Positions 17,123 through 25,525 of a DNA stretch of 44,430 nucleotides are shown piece after piece (the stretch's first letter is position 1; each line of letters begins with the position of its first letter). The DNA is from Cyclobacteriaceae bacterium (GTDB lineage Bacteria; Bacteroidota; Bacteroidia; Cytophagales; Cyclobacteriaceae). The position numbers were made by a program, and so were the translations under genes. The stretch covers positions 1 to 44,430 of the forward strand of contig JAOUDZ010000032.1 of assembly GCA_029858965.1 (NCBI GenBank). The letters run 5' to 3'. The notes below the pieces were generated by a model. That model was not told the DNA's origin. It searched no databases and worked only from the letters and a program-made list of their open reading frames with translations.

Positions 17123-17145
17123 CCTTTTTTTATCATTCAAAAAGG
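17123..17145 (+). terminator. Possible terminator or A/T hairpin after the DUF4251 gene
   Basis: CCTTTTT at 17123-17129 and AAAAAGG at 17139-17145 form a perfect 7-bp dyad with a 9-nt loop. It lies 65 bp after the DUF4251 stop and 53 bp before the next start. The stem is mostly A-T, so termination strength is doubtful. Confidence 0.3.
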
Positions 17146-17197
17146 TAGAATTGGGCAGTCATATTTATGAAAGTGCTTTTTTTGAGAAACAGTTTCT

Positions 17198-17752
17198 ATG
17201 CGTAAAATATTCGATATTATTGTACTCTTCCTTATTGGTGCTTTTCCGTTGTTTGCGCAAGAACAAGTAGAGCAAAAGGGAGATGATGAAGGTTCATACC
17301 CGCATCGTCTTAGCATCATGATGGCAAATTCACACATTCCAGCTGCGGATGATGTAAATGGAAAAAAAACTGTTTTTATTGTTCCAACCTGGGGGATTGA
17401 CTATGATTATTGGTTTGGAGAGAAATGGGCCATTGGTCTCCACAATGACATTGTACTGCAGCAGTACAAGATTGAAGAGCGGGAAGGTAAAGATGTAATT
17501 GAGCGTTCCTTTCCGGTAGGCGTGTGTATCGTTGGGTTATTCAAGCCCTGGAGAAAAATTACGTTGATAGCGGGTGTAGGAAAAGAGTTGGAAAGGAGTG
17601 AAAGCTTCAATATGGTGAATTTTGGGGTTGAATATGGAATAGAACTGCCAAAGCATTGGGAACTCAGCGTCAATTTACTTTATGACAGTAAACTGAAGGT
17701 TTATGATAGTTGGATCTTTGGTGTTGGGTTTTCACGGTTTCTTAAGAAATAA
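17198..17752 (+). CDS. Small outer-membrane beta-barrel protein
   Basis: The 184-residue protein has a signal peptide, IIVLFLIGAFPLFAQ. Alternating strands follow: TVFIVPTWGIDYDYWFGEKW, KITLIAGVGKELE, MVNFGVEYGIELPKHWELSV and the terminal SWIFGVGFSRFLKK. This is the general build of small Bacteroidota barrels of about eight strands, with GVGKELE resembling OmpW-like or 'PorT-like' barrels, though I cannot choose between them. It has no close operon partner. It lies just before the decayed VirJ/MprF locus, which is on the other strand. Confidence 0.75.
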   Translation: MRKIFDIIVLFLIGAFPLFAQEQVEQKGDDEGSYPHRLSIMMANSHIPAADDVNGKKTVFIVPTWGIDYDYWFGEKWAIGLHNDIVLQQYKIEEREGKDVIERSFPVGVCIVGLFKPWRKITLIAGVGKELERSESFNMVNFGVEYGIELPKHWELSVNLLYDSKLKVYDSWIFGVGFSRFLKK

Positions 17753-17776
17753 GACGTGTAGCTGGATTTACAATAA

Positions 17777-18583
17777 TTAGACTCCCTCAGAAACACGCTT
17801 TAGCGCATTCGGCACTTGAAGCAGGTGATAATTGTGATCGTAAACAAGGTATTTTTTCTACCAGCCGGGAAAAAACTTGTCTTTGTACTTACGTAAGCCC
17901 TTGAAGTGTCCAAAAGCTTTCAAATTTTCGTAAGCATAGCGAATCCTCTTCTCTGCAAGGTTTACTCCCTCAATGCCGGAAAGTGGCGCTAGTCACATAT
18001 TTACAGAGGTATATCCTTTCTCCTTCAGGTACATGAAGGTTTTGGCCAGCAACATGTCCAGGACACCATTCGGAGAATCTTCCGTTTTGCGAATCAAGTC
18101 ATAGGTCGCTTCACCAGGTGCATAATCGGGTATGATGTTTAGAAAAGCCAACACTTTTTCTTCGGCATTCTCAACTGTAAGGATTGTATGACCTTTTAAG
18201 AGGGTCTAATCGAAGATACCTTGTGTGAAGGCAACTTCCTTTTGCCCCAGGTGGTGAAGCCAATCATCTGAAACTTGTTCCAGCTTCTGGAGCAGCCCCG
18301 CTTTAACAGGAGGTTCATATACCTTGAAATTGCATCCTTCCGAGGTCAACCTGTTCACAGCGCTCCGGGTAGTTTTCATTTTACCCCCCTCCAGTGTATA
18401 CGTAGTGATATTCAGGATAGCCTCTTCACCTACTAACATACTTTTCTTATTCAACGATTTATACAATGCCAGCGAAGCTCTGGGCACACGGTAGTATATG
18501 CTGACAAATCCGTTTTCATCACAAAAATTATCAAAGCTGCGCACCAGACTACGCTTCAGAAAAAGGGATGTTGTTGCACGCAA
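17777..18583 (-). pseudogene. C-terminal remnant of an MprF-like aminoacyl-phosphatidylglycerol synthase
   Basis: One continuous minus-strand frame translates as the LPG-synthase C-terminal (DUF2156-like) domain. RSFDNFCDENGFVSIYYRVP is followed by LGQKEVAFTQGIFD, FLNIIPDYAPGEATYDLIRK, SPNGVLDMLLAKTFMYLKEK, LAPLSGIEGVNLAEKRIR, FGHFKGLRKYKDKFFPGW and YLVYDHNYHLLQVP. It is interrupted by three nonsense codons in the same frame: TAG at 18206-18208, TGA at 17993-17995 (where GLAP would be expected) and TAG at 17858-17860. The normal stop is at 17777-17779. There are no frameshifts, so the decay is by point mutation. The N-terminal half and the entire membrane domain are missing, apparently lost in the deletion that joins it to the VirJ-like start. 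Confidence 0.85.
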
Positions 18584-18863
18584 CCGGTGAATTCAAGGCT
18601 ACAACACTGTACCCTTTCTTAACAAATGAGGCTCCGATATCCTGACTGAACTTATTCCACCCTCCATCACCTGTCAGGTAAAGTACCAATACTTCATTTT
18701 TTTCTGCAGTGCGTAGTAATTCAATGGGAGGTTTCATAACGGACGCACTGTCCTGGGCCTGCGAGAACAATGCGGGGCATAGCGATAATAGGAATATCGC
18801 GTTGCTTAAAATTTGTTTTGCTTTCCCCAGCACCGATTGCATATTCAATGACTTTTGGTTCAA
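18549..18863 (-). pseudogene. N-terminal remnant of a VirJ/AcvB-like protein
   Basis: A minus-strand frame of 104 residues begins with an export signal (SNAIFLLSLCPALFSQAQ). It continues into the start of an AcvB/VirJ-type alpha/beta hydrolase domain: VLVLYLTGDGGWNKFSQDIG then FVKKGYSVVALNS. After this (about 18597) homology stops, and the last eleven or so residues are the MprF-like sequence read out of frame. Known AcvB/VirJ proteins act on lysyl-phosphatidylglycerol and are found beside MprF/LpiA-type synthases, so the two remnants were functionally linked genes collapsed by one deletion. Confidence 0.75.
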
Positions 18864-18894
18864 GATTACTAATTAAACATTTTTTGATATGTTG

Positions 18895-19035
18895 TCACGT
18901 TAAAATTCCCTGCTCCGGTTTTGTAGCGGAGTGCCTCATTCCGTAAGAATTCAAATCCTTCACAATGGGGCCAGCATAAGTATTCCATTCTGCCTTGATC
19001 TCACGCAGGATAGCGATCCTGTGTTGATTTTTCAT
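18895..19035 (-). CDS. Possible 46-residue protein or remnant
   Basis: A minus-strand ATG frame opens MKNQHRIAILREIKAEWNTY, has GPIVKDLNSYG in the middle, and stops 31 bp before the VirJ-like remnant on the same strand. The sequence is amphipathic and looks coding, but no family is recognised. Since everything downstream on this strand is decayed, it may also be a fragment. A GTG-started gene begins at 19083 on the other strand, so the two would share a short divergent promoter region. Confidence 0.3.
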   Translation of the reverse strand: MKNQHRIAILREIKAEWNTYAGPIVKDLNSYGMRHSATKPEQGILT

Positions 19036-19082
19036 GTTATTCCGTAACTTTCTCAACAATACGCATTTGTAACCAAAAAGCT

Positions 19083-20099
19083 GTGGATACCATTACCCAC
19101 ATTGCCCTTGGCGCATGCCTTGGTGAAGTACTGGCTGGTAAGAAACTGGGCAAAAAGGCACTGCTGTGGGGTGCTGCTGCACAGATTATGCCGGACCTTG
19201 ATGTTGTTTGCTCGTTGTGGATGGATCCGTCCTCCAGTGTATTGGCGCACCGTGGATTCACGCATTCCTTTCTGTTTGCTATTTTGATCTCAGCGCTATT
19301 CGCATGGTTTCTTCAGCGAATATGGGGGAGGTCATCTGCTTCCATTAAATTCTGGTTTACGTTCTTTATTGTGCAGCTTCTTGTGCATTCCGTGTTGGAT
19401 GCATTTAATGCATACGGTACGGGATGGTTTGAGCCATTCAGTCACTATCGCGTTTCTTTTAATACGCTTTTTGTAATGGATCCATTTTACCTTTTGCCCA
19501 TAGGAATAATCAGCCTCCTGCTGTTGGTGATAAGAAAATCGTATAACAAAAGGGCTTACCTGGCTTTAGCAGGAATCGCCATCAGCTCGCTCTATGTGGG
19601 ATATGCGCTGGTCAACAAATTTAGTATTGATAGGGAAGTGCAAGCAGCCATGACCCAGAAAAAAATTACAACAAGGAAATACTTTACTACCCCAACGCCT
19701 TTTAATAGCTGGCTTTGGTTTGTCGTTGTCGCAAAAGAAGGGGGGAGCTTTGTTGGTTACCGATCGGTATTTGACAGCAAGGATGAACCCATCGATTTTG
19801 AATTTTTCTCGCGCAAGGATGTGCTGTTAAACCTTGCCAATACGCCGGATGTAGTCAGCCGCCTTAAGCGTTTTTCAAAGGACTTTTACACTGTGGATAT
19901 CAGGAAAGACACGCTCCTATTCAATGATCTCCGGTTCGGTCAAATGGGCGGATGGAAGGACCCACGAGCTGATTTTGCATTCCATTATTATTTGAGACCC
20001 GCATTAGATAACAGACTTGTGATGCAGCGCGGTCGATTATCAGGCTGGGATAAGGACACAATGCAGGCCTTTATTGAACGGATAAAGGGAATTGAGTAG
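19083..20099 (+). CDS. Membrane-bound metal-dependent hydrolase, YdjM/DUF457 type
   Basis: The 338-residue protein starts at GTG. The N-terminal motifs fit the YdjM-like family: MDTITHIALGACLGE (His6), then QIMPDLDVV and AHRGFTHSFLF, supplying His and Asp metal ligands. Several membrane segments follow (FLFAILISALFAWFL, FTFFIVQLLVHSVLDAF, IGIISLLLLVI). The C-terminal roughly 150 residues are soluble. Proteins of this type are predicted inner-membrane hydrolases with unproven substrate. The gene converges with the cardiolipin synthase gene, and the ends are 7 bp apart. Confidence 0.8.
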   Translation: MDTITHIALGACLGEVLAGKKLGKKALLWGAAAQIMPDLDVVCSLWMDPSSSVLAHRGFTHSFLFAILISALFAWFLQRIWGRSSASIKFWFTFFIVQLLVHSVLDAFNAYGTGWFEPFSHYRVSFNTLFVMDPFYLLPIGIISLLLLVIRKSYNKRAYLALAGIAISSLYVGYALVNKFSIDREVQAAMTQKKITTRKYFTTPTPFNSWLWFVVVAKEGGSFVGYRSVFDSKDEPIDFEFFSRKDVLLNLANTPDVVSRLKRFSKDFYTVDIRKDTLLFNDLRFGQMGGWKDPRADFAFHYYLRPALDNRLVMQRGRLSGWDKDTMQAFIERIKGIE

Positions 20100-20106
20100 C
20101 ACAGCA

Positions 20107-21285
20107 CTATTGGGGCTTCTCTTGTCTGAAATAGAATGTGAACACATAAAAAATTATCCTGAAGGACCAGAAAGCCAGGAGATATACCATGCGGTGAAGA
20201 AAGCTGTCCTTATGATTTAGTGTTTCCAAAGTTATGCGATCGCAATCCTTTTCCATAATTTCGCCCAGCACTTTGTCCACTTGTTCTGCAAAAGGAAGGT
20301 GGTGGATGTCTAAATTAAGTTCTATGCTGGCATAGGCACTTATATCATTTACGTTGTAAGAACCCACTGTTACCCACATGCCGTCATACGTAGCAATTTT
20401 AGCGTGCAAGACTTCTTTCCGGTACTCATAAAGTTTAATATTCCGCTTCAGGAGCCAGGGATAGAAATAATGTTCTGCTAATTTTGCGAGGGTCACATCT
20501 GATATTTTTGTAACAATAATTCTTACGCTGACGCCTCTCATTGCTGCCTGGCGGAGGTTCCTCCTGAAGACACGGCCAGGTAAGAAGTAGCTTGACATGA
20601 TAGTGATGTTGGAATTGGCACGGTGAAACATTTCCAGGTAACTGCGTGAAATCTGATTCTTGTTCCGGACCCAGTCATTGATGCGGGCACGTATCAGACA
20701 ATTCTCTCCAATACTTTCCGCAATAGGAAATACGGGTATAGGAATTTTAGTCACGCGAAACCACATCTGCGTGCAACGATGGTACAATACAGCAGAAACT
20801 TCGCCTTCCACGAATACAGCCCAATCCAGCCAGGCCGGCTTACCAGGTAAATCATTGTAATGGTTACTGATATTGATTCCGCCTACCAGACTAGACAGCC
20901 CATCTGCCACAAAAATCTTATGGTGCATCCTTCGACCGATATAAAAATTACGCCCCTTTACAAGTGGTTCAAACCATCTGAAATTAATACCCGCATGGAT
21001 AATACTTTGGACAGTTGACTCGGGCAGCGCACTAGAGGCATAACGGTCCAGCAACAAATAGACTTTTACCCCTCTTTGCGCTGCGCGTACAAGCGCCCTC
21101 GTAATCTGGCTGCCAGTCTCGTCTTCTTCATAGATGTAGACCTGTAAATGGATTGAAGTTTTGGCACGATCAATGAGCTGCTCCAATAAATCAAAATAGG
21201 CCTTCCCGCCGCGTATTAACCGGCTGGTATTGTTGGCAGTATACACATTGGAAATGATTGAATCCCCTCGGCCCATCTGAATCAT
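20107..21285 (-). CDS. Cardiolipin synthase / phospholipase D family protein
   Basis: The protein has 392 residues and two HKD motifs: HHKIFVAD with His121, Lys123 and Asp128, and HAKIATYD with His294, Lys296 and Asp301. GGINISNHYNDLPGKPAW and GSYNVNDISAYASIELN follow them as in cardiolipin synthases. It lacks the two N-terminal membrane helices of the long ClsA form and instead has a hydrophobic C-terminal segment near MVYLLAFWSFRIIFYVFTFY. It probably joins phosphatidyl groups to make cardiolipin at the inner membrane. It starts 26 bp after the caspase-fold gene on the same strand, suggesting an operon. A start at Met4 is also possible. Confidence 0.85.
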   Translation of the reverse strand: MIQMGRGDSIISNVYTANNTSRLIRGGKAYFDLLEQLIDRAKTSIHLQVYIYEEDETGSQITRALVRAAQRGVKVYLLLDRYASSALPESTVQSIIHAGINFRWFEPLVKGRNFYIGRRMHHKIFVADGLSSLVGGINISNHYNDLPGKPAWLDWAVFVEGEVSAVLYHRCTQMWFRVTKIPIPVFPIAESIGENCLIRARINDWVRNKNQISRSYLEMFHRANSNITIMSSYFLPGRVFRRNLRQAAMRGVSVRIIVTKISDVTLAKLAEHYFYPWLLKRNIKLYEYRKEVLHAKIATYDGMWVTVGSYNVNDISAYASIELNLDIHHLPFAEQVDKVLGEIMEKDCDRITLETLNHKDSFLHRMVYLLAFWSFRIIFYVFTFYFRQEKPQ

Positions 21286-21311
21286 GTGAAAGTCCCGTTC
21301 AGTATTACTTC

Positions 21312-22556
21312 TTAGTGATCATAACGCCTTAGAAAAATAAAATCTCCTCCCTCATCTCCAACCTGACCAATAGGTCCGTATTGTGGCACCTGCCCATTTG
21401 GGCTATTGTTTATTACAGCGATTTTGAAAGATTGGAATAATTCCTCAGAAGAAAGAAACGACTGTCGATTGTCAACGAGACGTTTAATAAGGTATGAGAT
21501 AAACACGCTTTGGTCGGGTACCGTCTTAAGTGCGCCACTTGTCATTGCCTTACGGCTCTGGAGCTTATACATTTCAAGGATAGCCTTAGTATTCGAGCTA
21601 ACGGCTCTTTCTTTGAATATGCTTCCGCTAAAGCACGCATCGGTGATCAGCAATATGTGCTTGGCTTTAATTCCGCCAATATAATCACGGATAGTGCTAT
21701 TCGACAGCCACTGTGCTTTGGAATTCATGGTTGCATCAGCGGGCAGCCAGAATCCCTGGCTTAGTCGATCATCCCAAAGACCATGCCCGGCGTAGAAAAT
21801 AAGCAGCTGATCCCGTTCCATCACTTTTTCGCTTAAGGCGTCAAACGATTCAATAATCGCTGTCCGCGTAGGGTTAGAAAGCAAATAAGTATTCTCTTTG
21901 GTAAACGCATAATACTTTTGAAGAACACCTTGCAAGGCTTTTGCGTCAGCTACCGGGCTTGCCAGATCGACAATACGGTCATCTTCATAGGTATCAATGC
22001 CAATGATGAGCGCGTAGTATTTCCGCTTATCGAGCGCATCGCGTAAAGCATTTCCTTCATTATCGCTTGCGGCAAGATGACCGGAACTTGCCGGTGTAAT
22101 AGCCTCGACCACTTTGGGGCTGGTCATAACGCGGGCCAATTCTACTTTTCCGGATGCGCCTGGCATGCAGGTCGATAAGTCCCAGTCGCCTTTCCACTTC
22201 CCCAAAAGGAATTCCATTCCATCCTTTTGGCTGTATGTAAGTTCAACAACTGATAGACAACCAGAAGTCTTATAAACGAATGCGGTTGACCTGAAATAGG
22301 CCACGCCATTCTTGAATGACCCTGAAAATTTTGATTGTGCCGAATCTCTTTTGTCACTGCTTTTCAGGGTTGCAATCCCTTCCAGCAACAGCCCTTTTTG
22401 CTCTATTGAGTATTCACCTGTCCAATCATCGCTCAACGGAACCTGGATGGTCCCATTCCAGACCCCTGAAATGTTGGTCGCTGTTTGCGCGAAAGCATTG
22501 TTTACAGTGAGGATCAAAAAAAAGGGAAGCCACCTTGCTGGCGCGACGAATCTCAT
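21312..22556 (-). CDS. Exported caspase-fold (peptidase C14) protein
   Basis: A 414-residue protein with a cleavable signal peptide ending NNAFAQ. Residues about 28-142 form a beta-rich domain (SGVWNGTIQVPLSDDWTGEY). Residues about 178-410 are a caspase-like domain with YALIIGIDTYEDD, the catalytic histidine His258 in YAGHG and the catalytic cysteine Cys308 in TDACFSG. Both catalytic residues are intact, so it is expected to be an active bacterial (ortho/meta)caspase, which in this group usually cut after basic residues. Export to the periplasm or beyond is unusual for caspase relatives. It is followed at 26 bp by cardiolipin synthase. Confidence 0.87.
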   Translation of the reverse strand: MRFVAPARWLPFFLILTVNNAFAQTATNISGVWNGTIQVPLSDDWTGEYSIEQKGLLLEGIATLKSSDKRDSAQSKFSGSFKNGVAYFRSTAFVYKTSGCLSVVELTYSQKDGMEFLLGKWKGDWDLSTCMPGASGKVELARVMTSPKVVEAITPASSGHLAASDNEGNALRDALDKRKYYALIIGIDTYEDDRIVDLASPVADAKALQGVLQKYYAFTKENTYLLSNPTRTAIIESFDALSEKVMERDQLLIFYAGHGLWDDRLSQGFWLPADATMNSKAQWLSNSTIRDYIGGIKAKHILLITDACFSGSIFKERAVSSNTKAILEMYKLQSRKAMTSGALKTVPDQSVFISYLIKRLVDNRQSFLSSEELFQSFKIAVINNSPNGQVPQYGPIGQVGDEGGDFIFLRRYDH

Positions 22557-22842
22557 AAACGATAATGATTGACTAATTGATACACCCTGTGAAAAACAAG
22601 ATAAAGCTAGTATCTAAACTTAGCAAGCTTTACCTACCGTAAAAGAAGTTTCAGGATGGAAAGGTTTTTCGTTTGTCTGGAATATCAAGCATTTCGACAG
22701 GCTTATTGAATGACATGAAACCCAACAGAATTGATGAATATTTATTGAAATTACCTGATATAAATCATAATTCTGTTCCAATAAATATCATACGCTTTTC
22801 GTGCTTAATTGTATAAGTTTAGTTTTTAAACGAGCAAGCCCT
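22557..22842. other. Divergent intergenic region with overlapping dyads
   Basis: About 286 bp between the minus-strand caspase gene and the plus-strand TerB-like gene. Two perfect dyads interleave. AACAGAATT (22724-22732) pairs with AATTCTGTT (22769-22777), and ATATTTATTG (22738-22747) pairs with CAATAAATAT (22779-22788). The order X-Y-X'-Y' means the two hairpins exclude each other. Nothing else was recognised. Confidence 0.6.
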
Positions 22843-23265
22843 ATGGAAACGAACTTCAAAAAAATGTACGAACAGCTGGGTTTTTTGTTTTACGCAATAT
22901 CTGCGGCAGATAAAATAGTGAAACCCGCCGAGATAGAGAAGCTCCGGGAATTGGTTAACCAATATTGGGTGCCAATGGAGGGTACGGTAGACGAATTTGC
23001 AACTAATGCAGCAGAACACATTTTGATTGTCTTTGATTACCTGGTGCAACAGAAGGAATCCGCCAGGGAGGCGTTTCGCTCATTTGCCAAGTACTATGAA
23101 GAGAATCCTGACGTTTTTAGCTGCCCAATAAAGCATCGTATATCAGATACCGCCGGTTCGATTGCACATGCCTTTGGGAATATCAACAAAGCTGAAAAAG
23201 GTTATCTGACCCAACTTCATGCACTGCTTACTGACGACGAATTGGTAAATCAGGTTCATGGCTAA
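22843..23265 (+). CDS. TerB-like helical protein
   Basis: From ATG 22843 it has 140 residues; the frame is open to a GTG at 22801, but the extra residues are not protein-like. It is all-helical and charged: FYAISAADKIVKPAEIEKLR resembles the first helix and acidic loop of TerB-type domains. Further helices follow, and the end is KAEKGYLTQLHALLTDDELV. No signal or membrane segment is seen. TerB-like domains bind metal ions and occur in stress and membrane-linked systems; the assignment is by pattern only. Two universal stress protein genes follow at once on the same strand, suggesting a shared stress role. Confidence 0.65.
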   Translation: METNFKKMYEQLGFLFYAISAADKIVKPAEIEKLRELVNQYWVPMEGTVDEFATNAAEHILIVFDYLVQQKESAREAFRSFAKYYEENPDVFSCPIKHRISDTAGSIAHAFGNINKAEKGYLTQLHALLTDDELVNQVHG

Positions 23266-23319
23266 ATCAATTTGATCTCGCAATGCGTTATAAATAGTCT
23301 TTGAACTTATTTTCGGTAG

Positions 23320-24144
23320 ATGAAAATTTTAATCCCAACTGATTTTTCCGAGAATGCCGCACATGCAATTAAGTATGCATCTGTAGTTGCGAAGGCACTG
23401 GGTGCTGAAGTCAAGCTCCTTTGTGTATGCACACCACCACTCTCGCGCAATGATGTTGCCTATGAACTTATTGAGGCAGAGATGTCCAAGGCTGAGAAAG
23501 CGGCACACAAGGAACTCCTGAAGATTTCGGGGGAGCTTCTGGATGCCTTTGGTGTTCCTTGTGAAAAAGAGGTCAGGACAGGCAGCACAGTATACGAAAT
23601 TATCAATGCAGCAAGTGAAAGCAAAACGGACCTGATCGTCATGGGAACGAAAGGCGCCAGCGGAATTGGCGGATTCTTATTTGGGACCAATACAGGGGAG
23701 GTGATTGAAGCAACACCTTGCCCGGTGCTTGCCGTGCCTGCGGACGCCCCGATTGCTTTACCCAAAAAAGTAGTCTTCGCCACTAATTTTTATGACAGTG
23801 ACATCCAAACTTTGAAAGAACTTAGCACGTTAGTGAACAAACTTAACGCTGAACTCATTTTGCTACATGTTTCAAAGGAAAAAGTGAAGTCCGAACGCGA
23901 CACCATTGAAGCATATTCTAAAACAGTTGCGGTGGAAACCGGGCACCAGGAGCCATTTTATTACGTGCTGCAGCATGACGATACGCAAAAAGGAATCAAT
24001 TTATTCGTCGATTCTGTTGGCGCGGATCTGATTGCACTTTCGACGCGAAAAAGGAAGGAATTTGAAAAATTGTTTGATAGGAGTTTGACCAAAAAGATGG
24101 CATACCAGGCTCGCCTTCCACTGCTTGCTTTTCATACTACTTAA
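23320..24144 (+). CDS. Universal stress protein, two-domain
   Basis: The 274-residue protein holds two Usp domains. The first starts MKILIPTDFSENAAHAIKYA and keeps the ATP-binding signature G-x2-G-x9-G-T in MGTKGASGIGGFLFGTNTG. The second starts near KKVVFATNFYDSDIQTL and lacks the signature (LIALSTRKRKEFEKLFDRS). This is the common Bacteroidota arrangement with one nucleotide-binding and one degenerate half. It lies 54 bp after the TerB-like gene and is followed by a second Usp gene 52 bp downstream. The role is probably stress survival in the cytoplasm; partners are unknown. Confidence 0.9.
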   Translation: MKILIPTDFSENAAHAIKYASVVAKALGAEVKLLCVCTPPLSRNDVAYELIEAEMSKAEKAAHKELLKISGELLDAFGVPCEKEVRTGSTVYEIINAASESKTDLIVMGTKGASGIGGFLFGTNTGEVIEATPCPVLAVPADAPIALPKKVVFATNFYDSDIQTLKELSTLVNKLNAELILLHVSKEKVKSERDTIEAYSKTVAVETGHQEPFYYVLQHDDTQKGINLFVDSVGADLIALSTRKRKEFEKLFDRSLTKKMAYQARLPLLAFHTT

Positions 24145-24196
24145 TGGATAACCCGTGACGATCAACTTCAATATATTACTAATTCAATAGAACATC

Positions 24197-25033
24197 ATGC
24201 AAACCATTCTTGTTCCGACCGATTTTTCTGCGCTGTCTAAAGTTGCAGTTATGTATGCCGCCCGCCTGGCGGTTCAATTAAAGGCCAAGATCTTTTTGGT
24301 ATCAGTGGTAAACGTTAATACTACCTCTCAAACGTTAATGAAATGGCAAAAGCTTGAGGAGGAAATGCTCGAGATAGCACAACAAGACGCTGATCGGCTT
24401 ATAGAAGAAATCAGAACCCAGGTTGGTGGTGAGTTGAATATCAGATACCAATCAGTAAAAGGTTTCCCAATTGAATTAGTACTCGAGCGATTTATTGGCG
24501 AACACAAGATCGATCTGATTGTAATGGGTACCAAAGGTGTTACGGGTTTGAAAAAGACGCTCTTGGGTAGCAATGCAACCGCTGTAATTGATCACAGCAG
24601 CATTCCAGTGGTAGCCGTGCCTGGTGATGCGAAATTCAATTATGTCAAGCGAATTATTTATGCGACAGACCTGGTAAGTGTGCATGAAGAGATACAGACC
24701 ATTGCTGTATACGCCAGAAAACTTGGTGCTGAGATTAGCATTTTACACGTTCTTCCTACCGATTCTACAAAGACAATTGACACTAAGGAGATCACGAAGC
24801 AACTTATAGCTGAGACCAAATACAAGGCGATTTCTTTCCACGTTATGCATAACGATGACATCTCTGAGGCAGTGGAAGCGTTCTTTCAGGCACAGCATGG
24901 AGACATGCTGGCAATGTTTACGCACAAACTTCATTTTTTTGAAAAACTTTTCGGAAGAAGTGTTACACAGCAAATGGCCTTCCACGCCGAAGTGCCATTA
25001 CTTACCTTCAATAGGACGATGTTAATCGCATAA
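24197..25033 (+). CDS. Universal stress protein, two-domain
   Basis: The 278-residue paralog of the preceding gene starts MQTILVPTDFSALSKVAVMY. The first domain has the intact ATP-binding signature MGTKGVTGLKKTLLGSNATA. The second domain (from KRIIYATDLVSVHEEIQTIA) again lacks it, ending KLFGRSVTQQMAFHAEVPLL. The two neighbours share this layout and probably arose by tandem duplication, but are now quite different in sequence. A small release-factor-like protein follows after 50 bp. Confidence 0.9.
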   Translation: MQTILVPTDFSALSKVAVMYAARLAVQLKAKIFLVSVVNVNTTSQTLMKWQKLEEEMLEIAQQDADRLIEEIRTQVGGELNIRYQSVKGFPIELVLERFIGEHKIDLIVMGTKGVTGLKKTLLGSNATAVIDHSSIPVVAVPGDAKFNYVKRIIYATDLVSVHEEIQTIAVYARKLGAEISILHVLPTDSTKTIDTKEITKQLIAETKYKAISFHVMHNDDISEAVEAFFQAQHGDMLAMFTHKLHFFEKLFGRSVTQQMAFHAEVPLLTFNRTMLIA

Positions 25034-25083
25034 TAAATGTGCTGAACAAAAACTTTTCAATTCGTTATTAACAATTATACATA

Positions 25084-25500
25084 ATGAAAAAACAAACGGG
25101 TATATGGATAGACAGTGCGAAAGCGTTCATCGTCACATTTGCTGATGGTACTCATGATTTTACAGAGGTTGAGTCAGGTATTGAAAACCGAATTCATCAC
25201 CAGGGAGAAGGTGAAAAGGGGAGCTTCTTCGGCAGCCAACACATCAATAACGAGAAGACTTTGGATGCAAAAAAAATGGCTCAAGTGGATCTTTTCCTCC
25301 AGAAGGTGTTGGACTACGTCAAAGACGTTGACGAACTATTCGTTTTTGGTCCTGCCGAAGTCAAAAATTTATTACAGCAAAAGATAGAAAGTGGTAAAAC
25401 GATCGATCGCGGAGCTGACAAACTAAAATCGGTATTAGTGGCTGACGCAATGACTAAAAACCAGATCGTTGCGATGGTAAAAGACTTCTATAAGCTGTGA
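25084..25500 (+). CDS. Release-factor-like ('host attachment'/baeRF-type) small protein
   Basis: The 138-residue protein opens KQTGIWIDSAKAFIVTF, a pattern seen at the start of bacterial proteins related to the archaeo-eukaryotic release factor fold. A charged loop with HHQGEGEKGSFFG follows. The second half, VDELFVFGPAEVKNLLQQKI, ends in a helix, consistent with that fold. Related families are annotated as host-attachment or translation-related proteins, but their function is not settled. It lies between the Usp pair and the site-2 protease, all on one strand with short gaps, suggesting a stress operon and possibly a ribosome-linked role. The family call is tentative. Confidence 0.65.
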   Translation: MKKQTGIWIDSAKAFIVTFADGTHDFTEVESGIENRIHHQGEGEKGSFFGSQHINNEKTLDAKKMAQVDLFLQKVLDYVKDVDELFVFGPAEVKNLLQQKIESGKTIDRGADKLKSVLVADAMTKNQIVAMVKDFYKL

Positions 25501-25525
25501 TTCCATAGACAACTAATAGTAATTG

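Noticed and set aside
17777-18583. Stop-codon readthrough or UGA recoding (selenocysteine-like) in the MprF-like frame
   Set aside because: Two of the three stops are TAG and one TGA, at positions with no cysteine expectation, and the gene also lacks its N-terminal half. Ordinary decay explains it better.
22724-22788. H-type RNA pseudoknot
   Set aside because: Only 1 nt lies between the 3' arms, too short to cross a 9-bp stem, so the two hairpins are treated as alternatives.
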